Assembly: GCA_002717445.1 (NCBI GenBank)
Contig: PBDY01000019.1
Span: 54,558 to 118,557 of the forward strand
Length of the DNA stretch: 64,000 bases
Origin: Gammaproteobacteria bacterium
GTDB taxonomy: Bacteria; Pseudomonadota; Gammaproteobacteria; Steroidobacterales; UBA11654
Direction: 5' to 3'
Shown: one piece after another, positions 15,503 through 25,873 of the stretch
Layout: each line of letters starts with the position of its first letter
How positions within the stretch are numbered: the stretch's first letter is position 1
The notes under the pieces: generated by a model
Seen by the model: only the letters and a program-made list of their open reading frames with translations
What the model was told of the DNA's origin: nothing
Database searches by the model: none
Made by a program: the position numbers and the translations under genes

Positions 15503-16082
15503 AAATATTGTCGAAGCCTTACTGTTATCTTCAGGTGAACCTCTGTCTGCAGACAGAATACATAAAATCATCAATTCAAAAAAATCATGCACTAAGGCTG
15601 ACATACTCGAAACAATCGATGAACTGAATATCGAATACAATGAAAAAGAGATAGAAGTAACTAGAGTTGCGAGTGGCTTTAGAATCCAAGCAAAATCATC
15701 AATTAATGATTTTCTCAATATTATTTACGCTGAGAAAACACCAAGATACTCAAGAGCCCTCATGGAAACGCTTTCCATCATAGCCTATAAACAGCCAGTC
15801 ACAAGGGGAGACATTGAATCCATCAGAGGGGTATCGGTAAGCAGTAGCATCATGAGAACACTAACTGACCGCAATTGGATTAAGATTGTTGGTTATAAGG
15901 ATGTCCCCGGTAAACCTGCCATGTTTTCAACCACGAATGAATTTCTTGATTATTTTGGTTTAGAAAAACTAACCGAGCTGCCTGACCTCCCAGATATTAA
16001 GGAACCTGAAAATCTTAATTTAGATCTAGAACCTGAAACGTTAAATGAAGTGACCGCAGTTTCATCTGATCAGTTGAATTAA
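15489..16082 (+). CDS. scpB: Segregation and condensation protein B
   Basis: ALMETLSIIAYKQPVTRGDIESIRGV motif; overlaps scpA. Confidence 0.95.
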
Positions 16083-16084
16083 AT

Positions 16085-16816
16085 TTACTGACAATCGATG
16101 CTTTGACCAGTGATGCCTTTACTCTCATCAGACATTAGCCAGACATATTTATCCATGAGCTCGACAGGTTCTTTCAATGCGGTTTCATCTTCATATGGAT
16201 AAGCCTGTTTCCGCATTTTTGTCTTTGTGGCCCCTGGATTGATGCAGTTGAAACGAATACTTGATTGGTCGTCATGTTCCAAACTCAAAATCTGTGACAA
16301 TGCCTCTACACCAAATTTTGAAACTGAATAAGCCCCCCAGAATGCTTTTCCAATTTTACCCACTCCGCTCGATGTAAATATTACGGAGGCATTATCTGAT
16401 CCATACAATGCTGGCAAAAGGGCTTTCGTTAATAAAAATTGTGCCGTTAAATTGACATGAATGGTCTGAACCCATGTTTCAGAATCATAGTGTGCAATCG
16501 GTGAACGGTCACCCAAAACACCTGCATTCAGGAGCAAGCCATCTAATTTCCCAAATTCATTCATCATATTTTCAAAAACCATCTGATAATCATTGCCATC
16601 AGCTTTTTCTAAATCCATAAGAGAAATCATTGGTTCATCACAATTGAGTTCAGAGATCTCATCATAAACGTGCTCGAGAGACTCTATATTTCTGCCGAGC
16701 AAAATGACCTTTGCACCTTGTTTTGCATATTCGACTGCTGCAGCTTTACCAATTCCGGCATTAGCGCCGGTAACAAGAATAATCTTGCTATCGAGTTTAT
16801 TTTTAGACAATTTCAT
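16085..16816 (-). CDS. yciK: SDR-family oxidoreductase, YciK-like
   Basis: TGANAGIGKAAA nucleotide-binding motif, SVSKF catalytic region; synteny with mupP and ubiG. Confidence 0.8.
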   Translation of the reverse strand: MKLSKNKLDSKIILVTGANAGIGKAAAVEYAKQGAKVILLGRNIESLEHVYDEISELNCDEPMISLMDLEKADGNDYQMVFENMMNEFGKLDGLLLNAGVLGDRSPIAHYDSETWVQTIHVNLTAQFLLTKALLPALYGSDNASVIFTSSGVGKIGKAFWGAYSVSKFGVEALSQILSLEHDDQSSIRFNCINPGATKTKMRKQAYPYEDETALKEPVELMDKYVWLMSDESKGITGQSIDCQ

Positions 16817-17456
16817 TCACCTGGATTAAATCGTTTATTACATACTCCGCCTTCCATGAGGAAGGCTTATCATTCACATCTCTGTATCCATAAGAACATG
16901 CAATGGATTTGATATTTGCTGCTTTTGCTGCAGCAACATCTTTTTCCGCATCTCCAACATAGTAAACATTATGATACTCATATGAGCTTGGTATCTTCTC
17001 CAATGCTTTAATGAGAGGCTCAGGATCGGGTTTTCTTTTCTTAACATGATCGCCACAAACCAACGTCTTCAGCCTTTCTAAAAGTTCATGTTCTTCCAAT
17101 AATGGTGTGGTAAACCGGCTGGATTTATTAGTCACCACGCCATAATCAATACCTCTATCATCGAGGCTGTCCAATAGGCTGACTGTATTGTCGAAGAGTT
17201 TACTCTTCTGACCCAATACCGCTTCATAAATATCAAGATAACGGTCATATCTTTCGTTTTCAATTCCAGGATCATCAGTGAATGCAGTTGAAAATATTCC
17301 TAATACACCATTGGATACCTGAGATCTTACATCTTCATAATTAACATTGGGCATTGATTCTTCATTGAGGAGAATGCCAAGTGCCAAATACATATCTGGC
17401 GCTGTATCAATCAACGTCCCATCGAGATCAAAAAGAACGATTGTTTTGCCTCCCAT
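16803..17456 (-). CDS. mupP: HAD phosphatase, MupP/Gph-like (probable N-acetylmuramate 6-phosphate phosphatase)
   Basis: LFDLDGTLIDTAPD motif; ubiG-mupP-yciK arrangement. Confidence 0.75.
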   Translation of the reverse strand: MGGKTIVLFDLDGTLIDTAPDMYLALGILLNEESMPNVNYEDVRSQVSNGVLGIFSTAFTDDPGIENERYDRYLDIYEAVLGQKSKLFDNTVSLLDSLDDRGIDYGVVTNKSSRFTTPLLEEHELLERLKTLVCGDHVKKRKPDPEPLIKALEKIPSSYEYHNVYYVGDAEKDVAAAKAANIKSIACSYGYRDVNDKPSSWKAEYVINDLIQVNEIV

Positions 17457-17458
17457 GA

Positions 17459-18166
17459 TTATATTTTTTTAAAATGCATCATGTAGTTGACATCGACATC
17501 ATCTGAAATCAAGAACTCTGTTGTAATTGGATTGTATGTCACTCCAATCAACTCAATAAGCTCGAGTCCAGCTAATCTTGACCACTCTTCCAATTCGGAT
17601 GGTTTGATAAAGCAGTCATATTCATGCGTTCCTTTTGGAAGGAGATTGAGTATGTACTCGGCTCCAACGATTGCCATAATATAAGATTTTATATTTCTAT
17701 TGATCGTTGCAAAAAAAAGATCGCCGCCTTGGCATATAATTTCTGAACATGCTTTTACAGTATCCTTTGGTGACGGGACATGTTCCAGCATTTCCATACA
17801 CGTCAGAACTTGAAAATTGCCTTCATGATTCAAAGCGAATTTTTCAACAGTGCTCTGAGAATATTTTAAATTATGTATGCCCGATTGATTTCTATGGATG
17901 TTTGCTACGGCTAAACTTTTCTCAGCCATGTCTATTCCATGCACAGCAGATGCTACCGATGCCATCGATTCAGAGAGTATTCCGCCTCCGCAACCAACAT
18001 CAATGGCACTTTTCCCATCTAAATCACTGTTGGATCTAATATATTCAAATCGAAGAGGATTGAGCTTATGAAGTGACGCAAAGCTGCCGTGTGGATTCCA
18101 CCATTCCTTGGCAAGTTCATCAAACTTCTTTACTTCCTCTGGGCTGACATTCTCTTTTTGATTCAT
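17459..18166 (-). CDS. ubiG: Bifunctional 2-polyprenylphenol methyltransferase UbiG
   Basis: FDELAKEWWNPHGSFASLHKLNPLRFEYI...IDVGCGGGILSE. Confidence 0.95.
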   Translation of the reverse strand: MNQKENVSPEEVKKFDELAKEWWNPHGSFASLHKLNPLRFEYIRSNSDLDGKSAIDVGCGGGILSESMASVASAVHGIDMAEKSLAVANIHRNQSGIHNLKYSQSTVEKFALNHEGNFQVLTCMEMLEHVPSPKDTVKACSEIICQGGDLFFATINRNIKSYIMAIVGAEYILNLLPKGTHEYDCFIKPSELEEWSRLAGLELIELIGVTYNPITTEFLISDDVDVNYMMHFKKI

Positions 18167-18308
18167 GAACGATAAATCCTTATTTAATAGGGTTTTTAAC
18201 CATAAAAACCATTAATGATGTGCTAAAATTATACATTGATATCAACTCATATACCTGTGTATTGATGCGCATCAAAATAATATTCGTAAATAACAAGATT
18301 TTAATGTC

Positions 18309-20837
18309 ATGACAGATAAAATTTCTCAGATTAATTTAGAAGATGAAATGAAAAAATCCTATCTGGATTATGCAATGAGTGTCATTATTGGACGGGCATT
18401 GCCGGATGTCAGAGATGGTTTAAAGCCAGTACATAGAAGAGTGCTTTACGCGATGAAAGTCCTTGGCAACGATCATACGAAAGCTTATAAGAAATCAGCA
18501 AGAATTGTCGGCGATGTAATCGGTAAATATCATCCCCATGGAGACAGTGCAGTTTATGAAACCATCGTCAGGATGGCCCAAGATTTTTCATTGCGATACA
18601 CGCTTGTTGACGGACAAGGAAATTTTGGTTCAATCGACGGCGATCGAGCAGCTGCAATGCGTTACACCGAGGTCAGAATGCAAAAGATCACGCAGGAACT
18701 TCTTGCTGACCTTGATAAAGATACTGTTGACTTCATCCCTAATTATGATGAATCTGAAGAAGAGCCTGCAGTTTTACCAACAAGACTACCCAATCTTTTG
18801 ATCAATGGTTCCGCTGGAATTGCCGTGGGAATGGCTACCAATATTCCTCCGCATAATTTAAAGGAAGTCATAGATGCGTGTTTGTTTATTTTGGACAACG
18901 ATGAGACGACCATTGATGAATTGATCAAACTGATACCGGCACCTGATTTTCCGACTGCAGCAACAATTCATGGAATCGATGGCATTAAACAAGCTTATGA
19001 AACCGGAAGAGGGAGGGTGCACGTAAGGGCAAGAACCTCCATTGAAGAAAATGGGGATCGAGAAACAATCGTTGTTTCTGAGCTCCCATATCAAGTGAAC
19101 AAAGCAAGATTGATTGAAAAGATCGCCGAGCTGGTTAGGGATAAGAAAATAGAAGGGATATCTGAGATTAGAGATGAATCTGATAAGGACGGACTAAGGA
19201 TTGCCATTGACCTTAAAAGGGGAGTTGTGTCGGATGTTCTCCTAAATAACTTATATAAGCAAACACTGCTTGAGAGTACATTCTCTATAAATATGGTTGC
19301 ACTATCGAATGGACAACCAAAACTGATGAATCTAAAGGGGATGTTAGATGCTTTCCTTGCCCACAGAAGAGACGTCGTTACCAAAAGGACCATTTATGAG
19401 CTCAATCGCTCCATTAATAGAGCACACATATTAGAAGGGCAGACTATTGCGTTAACGAACATTGATCAAATGATCGCCATCATCAAAAAATCTAAAACTC
19501 CAGCAGATGCTCAAAAAGCTTTAATATCTAAACTATGGAAAACTGGGAAAGTAAAAGAGATGCTAAAAAAAGCAGACAACGTTTCCACAGTTCCAAAACA
19601 CCTGATAAATATTGAAAAGTTTGGAATGGAAAAAAGAGGCTACAGACTATCAACCGAACAAGCTAAAGCGATCCTTGATTTAAAACTCAATCGGTTAACT
19701 GGACTTGAACAGGAAAGCATTTATAACGAGTACTCTGCTTTATTAGAAGACATCAAACGATTTACTGTAATCCTATCAAATCCAGATGAATTGACTTCTG
19801 TGATCAGATCTGAACTCATTGAAACACAGGAAACATATGGCGATGAACGACGAACAGAAATTGTTGAATTCTACTCTGACCTAACAGATGAAGATCTTAT
19901 ACCTGAAGAAGATCTGATTGTGACTCTTTCTAAGGAAGGCTATGCAAAAACACAACCGATCGATACCTATCAAGCACAGAATCGAGGGGGTACAGGAAAG
20001 AGGGCTGCAACATTGAAAGACGAAGATTTTGTTTCAAAATTATTCGTTGCCAATACACACGACACATTGCTGTGTTTTTCAAGTTATGGAAAAGTCTATT
20101 GGATTAAAGTTTATAGACTCCCAAGAGGAGGGCGAAATGCAAAAGGTCGACCGATAGTAAACTTCTTACCGCTTGAAAAAGATGAACGAATACAAGCCGT
20201 ATTGCCAGTAAAAGAATTCAATGATGGTCAGTTTGTCTTTATGGCAACTGAAACTGGGAGCATAAAGAAAACAAAGTTGTCTGCATATTCAAGACCCATG
20301 AAATCAGGCATCAAGGCAATAAAGCTCAGAGAAGGTGATAGGGTCGTCAATGCTGAAATCACGGATGGATCAAAGGAAATAATGCTTTTCTCTGATTCTG
20401 GAAAATCAATTCGTTTCAAAGAATCAGACGCAAGACCCATGGGAAGAGTCTCACAAGGCGTAAGAGGCATGCGAATCGAGAAAGGTCAAAAAATTATTTC
20501 ACTTGTTGTGTTAGAGGAAGGAAACATAATTGTTGCAACTGAGAACGGCTATGGCAAACAAACATTGAGAGATGAGTTCTCAACTCAGAAGAGAGGCGGA
20601 AAAGGCGTTATCGCAATACAGACTTCAAAAAGAAATGGAAGCTTGATTGGTGCAAATCAAGTCAGTGCAGGCGATGAAGTTATGTTCATCAGTACTTCTG
20701 GTAATTTGATTCGAACACGAACAGATGATATTTCTGTGATTGGCAGAAACACACAAGGCGTGAGATTAATCAGGCTTTCTGACGACGACAATTTATTGGG
20801 AATGGAAAAAGTCATCAACGTCGATGATGACGAGTAA
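18309..20837 (+). CDS. gyrA: DNA gyrase subunit A
   Basis: [33 protein letters not shown] and [17 protein letters not shown]. Confidence 0.99.
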   Translation: MTDKISQINLEDEMKKSYLDYAMSVIIGRALPDVRDGLKPVHRRVLYAMKVLGNDHTKAYKKSARIVGDVIGKYHPHGDSAVYETIVRMAQDFSLRYTLVDGQGNFGSIDGDRAAAMRYTEVRMQKITQELLADLDKDTVDFIPNYDESEEEPAVLPTRLPNLLINGSAGIAVGMATNIPPHNLKEVIDACLFILDNDETTIDELIKLIPAPDFPTAATIHGIDGIKQAYETGRGRVHVRARTSIEENGDRETIVVSELPYQVNKARLIEKIAELVRDKKIEGISEIRDESDKDGLRIAIDLKRGVVSDVLLNNLYKQTLLESTFSINMVALSNGQPKLMNLKGMLDAFLAHRRDVVTKRTIYELNRSINRAHILEGQTIALTNIDQMIAIIKKSKTPADAQKALISKLWKTGKVKEMLKKADNVSTVPKHLINIEKFGMEKRGYRLSTEQAKAILDLKLNRLTGLEQESIYNEYSALLEDIKRFTVILSNPDELTSVIRSELIETQETYGDERRTEIVEFYSDLTDEDLIPEEDLIVTLSKEGYAKTQPIDTYQAQNRGGTGKRAATLKDEDFVSKLFVANTHDTLLCFSSYGKVYWIKVYRLPRGGRNAKGRPIVNFLPLEKDERIQAVLPVKEFNDGQFVFMATETGSIKKTKLSAYSRPMKSGIKAIKLREGDRVVNAEITDGSKEIMLFSDSGKSIRFKESDARPMGRVSQGVRGMRIEKGQKIISLVVLEEGNIIVATENGYGKQTLRDEFSTQKRGGKGVIAIQTSKRNGSLIGANQVSAGDEVMFISTSGNLIRTRTDDISVIGRNTQGVRLIRLSDDDNLLGMEKVINVDDDE

Positions 20838-20839
20838 AC

Positions 20840-21919
20840 ATGTCAAAGAACATCTTCAATTTTTCTGCTGGTCCAGCCTTAATCCCTAATAGTGTAATTG
20901 AAAAAATACATCATGGGCTTGATGATTTCGATCGTGGAATGTCAGTCATCGAAGTTTCTCACAGAAGCCAAGCATTCAAAGAATATGCACACTCATCAGA
21001 GTCCTCACTCAGGCAGTTATTAAACATCAATGATGAATATTCAGTCCTATTTCTTCAAGGAGGAGCCACTCATCAGTTTGCATTAATTCCTATGAACTTT
21101 TCTCGTAACGATGGCGTTCTTGATTATCTTGTGACGGGTGCTTGGTCAAGAAAAGCCAGCGCTTATGCAAGTAAAATTGCAAATGTAAATATTGTGGCTG
21201 ACTCGACTTCAAATAATTTTACAAACGTGACAGACTCGAATTTATGGAATCTCACAGATGGTGCAGATTATTTTTTTTACTGTGCTAATGAGACGGTACA
21301 TGGGTTGGAAATTCATGAACCAATAGAATCAGATTCCCCTGTGATTTGCGATATGTCTTCAACCATTGCCTCAAGGCCGATTGATATCAATAAATATGAT
21401 CTAATTTTTGCTGGCGCACAAAAAAACCTGGGCATTGCTGGCGTGACGATCGTAATTGCTAAGAAGACGTTACTGTCTGAGGTCAATCATGAGTTACTAC
21501 CAATGCTGGATTATTCAGTGCATGCCGATGAGGCTTCAATGCTAAATACTTCTCCAGTGTTTGCTTGGTATGTTTCGGGTTTAATTTTTGATTGGATTAG
21601 AGAGCAGGGTGGAGTTGAGAGGATGTCTCAACTCAATCAGGAGAAATCCAGTCTTCTCTATAACTACATAGATCAATCAAATTTTTACTCTAATCCAATA
21701 GCGCATAGATATAGATCCTGGATGAATATTCCATTTATACTGAATAGAGAAGATCTTGATGATGAATTTCTTCGGTCAGCCGAAGATGAAGGTCTTTTAA
21801 ATCTTAAAGGCCATAGAACCGTTGGAGGAATGCGTGCGAGTGTGTACAATGCGATGCCAATTGAAGGCATTAAGAAATTAATCGCTTTTATGGATGAATT
21901 TTCAAAATTACACGAATGA
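20840..21919 (+). CDS. serC: Phosphoserine aminotransferase
   Basis: NFSAGPALIP N-terminus; gyrA-serC synteny. Confidence 0.97.
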   Translation: MSKNIFNFSAGPALIPNSVIEKIHHGLDDFDRGMSVIEVSHRSQAFKEYAHSSESSLRQLLNINDEYSVLFLQGGATHQFALIPMNFSRNDGVLDYLVTGAWSRKASAYASKIANVNIVADSTSNNFTNVTDSNLWNLTDGADYFFYCANETVHGLEIHEPIESDSPVICDMSSTIASRPIDINKYDLIFAGAQKNLGIAGVTIVIAKKTLLSEVNHELLPMLDYSVHADEASMLNTSPVFAWYVSGLIFDWIREQGGVERMSQLNQEKSSLLYNYIDQSNFYSNPIAHRYRSWMNIPFILNREDLDDEFLRSAEDEGLLNLKGHRTVGGMRASVYNAMPIEGIKKLIAFMDEFSKLHE

Positions 21920-21920
21920 C

Positions 21921-23084
21921 ATGTACAAGGTTTTAAAACTCAACAATATCGCTGAAGAAGGCCTAAAAGTTTTTAACTCTGAACGATACCACTGTGGTGA
22001 CGATGTCACCAATCCAGATGCTATCATCTTACGATCCTATGATATGCATGAGATGGATATTCCAAAAGATCTAAGAGCAGTTGGTCGAGCAGGTTCTGGA
22101 GTGAACAATATTCCCATTGATAAATATACGGAAAAAGCAATTCCTGTTTTTAATGCCCCAGGAGCAAACTCAAATGCCGTAAAAGAACTTGTTTTGGCAT
22201 CAATTCTTATTGCTGCAAGAAATATCCATAGTGCAATAAAATATGTCGAATTAGTCAAGGATTCTGAGAATCTGAAGAGTGATATTGAGCATGGTAAGAA
22301 AGCATACGTTGGCTTTGAGTTACCAGCAAAGACCCTCGGTGTGATTGGTCTGGGTCAGATTGGAGTGAAAGTTGCAAATGCAGCTTATGATCTTGGCATG
22401 AATGTGATTGGCTATGATCCTCTGATTACCGTGGATAATGCGATCAACCTTCAACCAGGTATTCAAAACGTGAATGATTTAAAAGAATTGCTCAATGATT
22501 CTAATATCGTCACTATTCATATACCACATAAGAAAGAAACCGAGAACTTCATTGGGGATAATGAAATTAAAAAACTAAAAGAAGGATCCATAATTATAAA
22601 TCTTTCTAGAGAAGCAATTGTTGACACAAATGCTATATTAAAGAATCTCGAAACCAATAAAATTAAAACTTATGTTACTGATTTTCCTAGTGAAGAGATG
22701 ATTGATCATAAAGATGTTCTTGTGATGCCTCACTTGGGCGCCTCAACCAAAGAAGCCGAAATAAATTGTGCTGTCATGGTAGCAAACAGCCTAAAGTCTT
22801 ACCTGGAGAGTGGAAATATTTTGAACTCTGTAAATTTTCCAGACGTCAAGTTAACCATCAACTCGCCTCATCGACTCACAATAACAAATAAAAATATGCC
22901 AAATATCATCGGACAGTTCACGTCGGTTTTGGGTAACTCTCAAATCAATATTGACGACCTTTCACATAAGGTACTTAACGAAATAGGCTATACCATCTTG
23001 AATGTTGATAAGCCAATATCAGAAAATGTTTTGGATGAAATATCCAATATTGAAGGTGTGATGAAGGTTAATATACTCTTTTAG
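21921..23084 (+). CDS. serA: D-3-phosphoglycerate dehydrogenase with C-terminal ACT domain
   Basis: NAD-binding GVIGLGQIGVKVANAA, ACT-like C-terminus; start set at MYKVLK just after the serC stop. Confidence 0.88.
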   Translation: MYKVLKLNNIAEEGLKVFNSERYHCGDDVTNPDAIILRSYDMHEMDIPKDLRAVGRAGSGVNNIPIDKYTEKAIPVFNAPGANSNAVKELVLASILIAARNIHSAIKYVELVKDSENLKSDIEHGKKAYVGFELPAKTLGVIGLGQIGVKVANAAYDLGMNVIGYDPLITVDNAINLQPGIQNVNDLKELLNDSNIVTIHIPHKKETENFIGDNEIKKLKEGSIIINLSREAIVDTNAILKNLETNKIKTYVTDFPSEEMIDHKDVLVMPHLGASTKEAEINCAVMVANSLKSYLESGNILNSVNFPDVKLTINSPHRLTITNKNMPNIIGQFTSVLGNSQINIDDLSHKVLNEIGYTILNVDKPISENVLDEISNIEGVMKVNILF

Positions 23085-23086
23085 TC

Positions 23087-23905
23087 ATGCGTGTTTCATA
23101 TTTAGGGCCCAAAGGATCATTCACTCAAATTGCTTTGACTAAGTACTTTGGTGACGATGCGGATGAAATCTCCCAAAGAAGCATTGGTGAGGTTTTTAAT
23201 ACTGTAGAAAAAAGAATGGTGGACTATGGTGTCGTTCCTATTGAGAATTCATTTGAAGGATCAATCAATAATACCCATGATTTATTGATTGACTCAACCG
23301 TTAAGATTTACGATGAAATCCAGATCAGGATTCATCAATGTCTCATATCAAAAACGACCGAAATCAACCAAATCAAAAAAATCTATTCACACCCACAATC
23401 ATTTGCTCAATGTCAGAGTTGGCTAAAAGCAAATTTACCAAACGCCGAGTTGATACCGGTTTTTAGTAACTCTGAAGCCGCTGAAACTGTTTCGACTGAT
23501 GATGAGGCCTGCATAGGATCATTGAGGCTCACAAAACTATATGATTTAGAGCTCATAAAAAAAGACATTGAAGATTCAAAAGAAAACACCACAAGATTTG
23601 TGATCTTGAGTCATGAACAACAAGAAAAAAAAGGGCATAACAAAACTTCACTGGTCATAACTCCTCCAGACAGTGATGCCTCAGGCTCTCTGTATAATCT
23701 CTTACAACCTTTTGCGTCAGAAGGCATTAATCTAATGAGAATTGAATCACGTCCATTCAGAGGTCAACTGTGGAGTTATGTTTTCTTCATCGACTGTGAA
23801 GGGTCCATCGAAGACAGCAGTATTCTAAATGCAATTAGAACGCTCAAGGAGCAAAATATCAGGGTTAAGATATTAGGATGCTACCCCAGTCAACAGCATC
23901 CATGA
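23087..23905 (+). CDS. pheA: Prephenate dehydratase (no N-terminal chorismate mutase domain)
   Basis: Starts MRVSYLGPKGSFTQIA; ACT domain ESRPFRGQLWSYVFFIDCEG. Confidence 0.93.
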   Translation: MRVSYLGPKGSFTQIALTKYFGDDADEISQRSIGEVFNTVEKRMVDYGVVPIENSFEGSINNTHDLLIDSTVKIYDEIQIRIHQCLISKTTEINQIKKIYSHPQSFAQCQSWLKANLPNAELIPVFSNSEAAETVSTDDEACIGSLRLTKLYDLELIKKDIEDSKENTTRFVILSHEQQEKKGHNKTSLVITPPDSDASGSLYNLLQPFASEGINLMRIESRPFRGQLWSYVFFIDCEGSIEDSSILNAIRTLKEQNIRVKILGCYPSQQHP

Positions 23906-25209
23906 AGACCGAAAGTATTAATTTATTGGCGTCTTCACAAAAACAAATGAATGGGTGCATCGAAGTCCCAGGTGATAAATCTATTTCTCATAGAGCAATC
24001 ATCATCTCTTCCATAGCTAAAGGAGAAACACAAATTGACCACTATCTGAATTCTACAGATGTGCATGCGAGCATACGTGCTTGTCGTGCAATTGGTGCCC
24101 GGATTGAACAAAATGATGATTCATTAGTAATTAATGGTAATGATCGATCCAGATCCTCTGGAAAAGATATCGAGTTAAACTTTGGAAACTCTGGTACATC
24201 AATGAGATTGATGATGGGCGTTTTATCGGCTCAAAACTTTTCCTCAGTTCTTGAGGGAGATTCATCACTCAATCAAAGACCCATGAATAGAGTCTCTCAG
24301 CCACTGATTAAAATGAACGCCGATATAATAACAACCGATGATACTCCACCGGTTCATATTGCTCCTGTCAAAAAGATAAAAAATGTTAATCACTCAGAGG
24401 ATGTTGCTAGCGCTCAGATCAAATCATCAATACTGCTCGCTGGACTCTATGGCGATGATACTTTTACGATTAAAACACCTCCATCTAGAGATCATACTGA
24501 AATAATGCTTGGTGAATTTGGATGCAAGATCTCAAAAGACTTAGAATCCATAACTATGACGCCGTCTGAGCTTCTGTCACCGGGACAAATTGATGTACCG
24601 GGCGATATCTCATCAGCTGCATTTTTTATTGTCGGAGCCATCCTTTCAAAGGACGGTCAGGTAACCATTAATAATGTTGGCTTAAACCCTTTGAGAACAG
24701 GCTTTATTAAAATTTTAATCATGATGGGCGCGAACATCGTGATCACTGAAAACAGAAAAATAAATGGTGAACTAGTAGGTAATCTGACAGCGAAGTCATC
24801 CAAGTTATACGGAGTGGACGTTCCAAAACACTTGATTGCAAGCTCTATTGATGAGTTGCCACTTATAGTACTGGCGGGTAGCCAGGCAGATGGAAAAACT
24901 TCCGTGAGGAACGCCGAAGAGCTTCGAGTAAAAGAATCAGATAGGATTTCATCAATGATAAAGATGATGCAAGCTTTTGGCATCTCTGTTGATGAATATG
25001 ATGATGGAATGAATATTTATGGCGGCACAATCACTGGCTCAACGATTAATAGCTTTGGAGACCATAGAATTGCAATGACTGCGCTTCTTGCTTCGCTGGT
25101 ATCTGATGGAGACGTTTTAGTACAGGACTGCAAGAATATTGACACATCGTTCCCATCTTTTATAAAAGTAGCGAATAATATTGGCATGGACATTAAAGAA
25201 CATGCCTAA
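23902..25209 (+). CDS. aroA: 3-phosphoshikimate 1-carboxyvinyltransferase (class II-like)
   Basis: VPGDKSISHRAI, SAQIKSSILLAGL, RDHTEIML; start set at MKTESINLL. Confidence 0.95.
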   Translation: MKTESINLLASSQKQMNGCIEVPGDKSISHRAIIISSIAKGETQIDHYLNSTDVHASIRACRAIGARIEQNDDSLVINGNDRSRSSGKDIELNFGNSGTSMRLMMGVLSAQNFSSVLEGDSSLNQRPMNRVSQPLIKMNADIITTDDTPPVHIAPVKKIKNVNHSEDVASAQIKSSILLAGLYGDDTFTIKTPPSRDHTEIMLGEFGCKISKDLESITMTPSELLSPGQIDVPGDISSAAFFIVGAILSKDGQVTINNVGLNPLRTGFIKILIMMGANIVITENRKINGELVGNLTAKSSKLYGVDVPKHLIASSIDELPLIVLAGSQADGKTSVRNAEELRVKESDRISSMIKMMQAFGISVDEYDDGMNIYGGTITGSTINSFGDHRIAMTALLASLVSDGDVLVQDCKNIDTSFPSFIKVANNIGMDIKEHA

Positions 25210-25873
25210 TGTTATTACAGTTGATGGACCAAGCGGAGTTGGCAAAGGGACCATCTCAGAATATCTGTCGGAAGAACTTAAGTGGAATTATTTGAATAGC
25301 GGAGCCTTATATCGTGCAATTGCTTGGGTAGTGAGAAATGATTCGATCGATCTTAAGGACACTGCCGGATTGGAAAGCGCCTCTAAAGATATTCACTTTT
25401 CACTAAAAAACAAAAAACTCCTAATCAAATTTGAAGGGATGGAAATTGGTTCATTAATATACAATGAAGAAATTGCCAAAATCGCGTCAAAAGTTTCTTC
25501 CAATCCTAAAGTACGTAGGTCAATCGTTAATATTCAGAGATTGTTTAAAAAAGAGCCTGGCTTAGTCGCTGAAGGCAGAGATATGGGGTCAGTAATCTTT
25601 CCTGAATCAGAACTTAAAATATTTCTGACTGCATCAATAGAAACGCGTGCCGGAAGACGCTATAAGCAGTTGAAGGATAGGGAATTTAATGTTAGCCTTC
25701 CGGCTCTAATTAAGGATTTGAGTGCTCGTGATGATAGAGACAAAGGTAGAGAAATTTCGCCGCTTGTCATTCCTGATGGGGCATTTGTAATAGAAACCGA
25801 TGATCTAACCATCATTGAAGTAAAAAAAATAGTTAAAGAAAAGGTAAATAAGACCTATGGAACAAACATTTGA
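25202..25873 (+). CDS. cmk: Cytidylate kinase
   Basis: VITVDGPSGVGKGTIS P-loop; start set at MPNVIT. Confidence 0.95.
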   Translation: MPNVITVDGPSGVGKGTISEYLSEELKWNYLNSGALYRAIAWVVRNDSIDLKDTAGLESASKDIHFSLKNKKLLIKFEGMEIGSLIYNEEIAKIASKVSSNPKVRRSIVNIQRLFKKEPGLVAEGRDMGSVIFPESELKIFLTASIETRAGRRYKQLKDREFNVSLPALIKDLSARDDRDKGREISPLVIPDGAFVIETDDLTIIEVKKIVKEKVNKTYGTNI

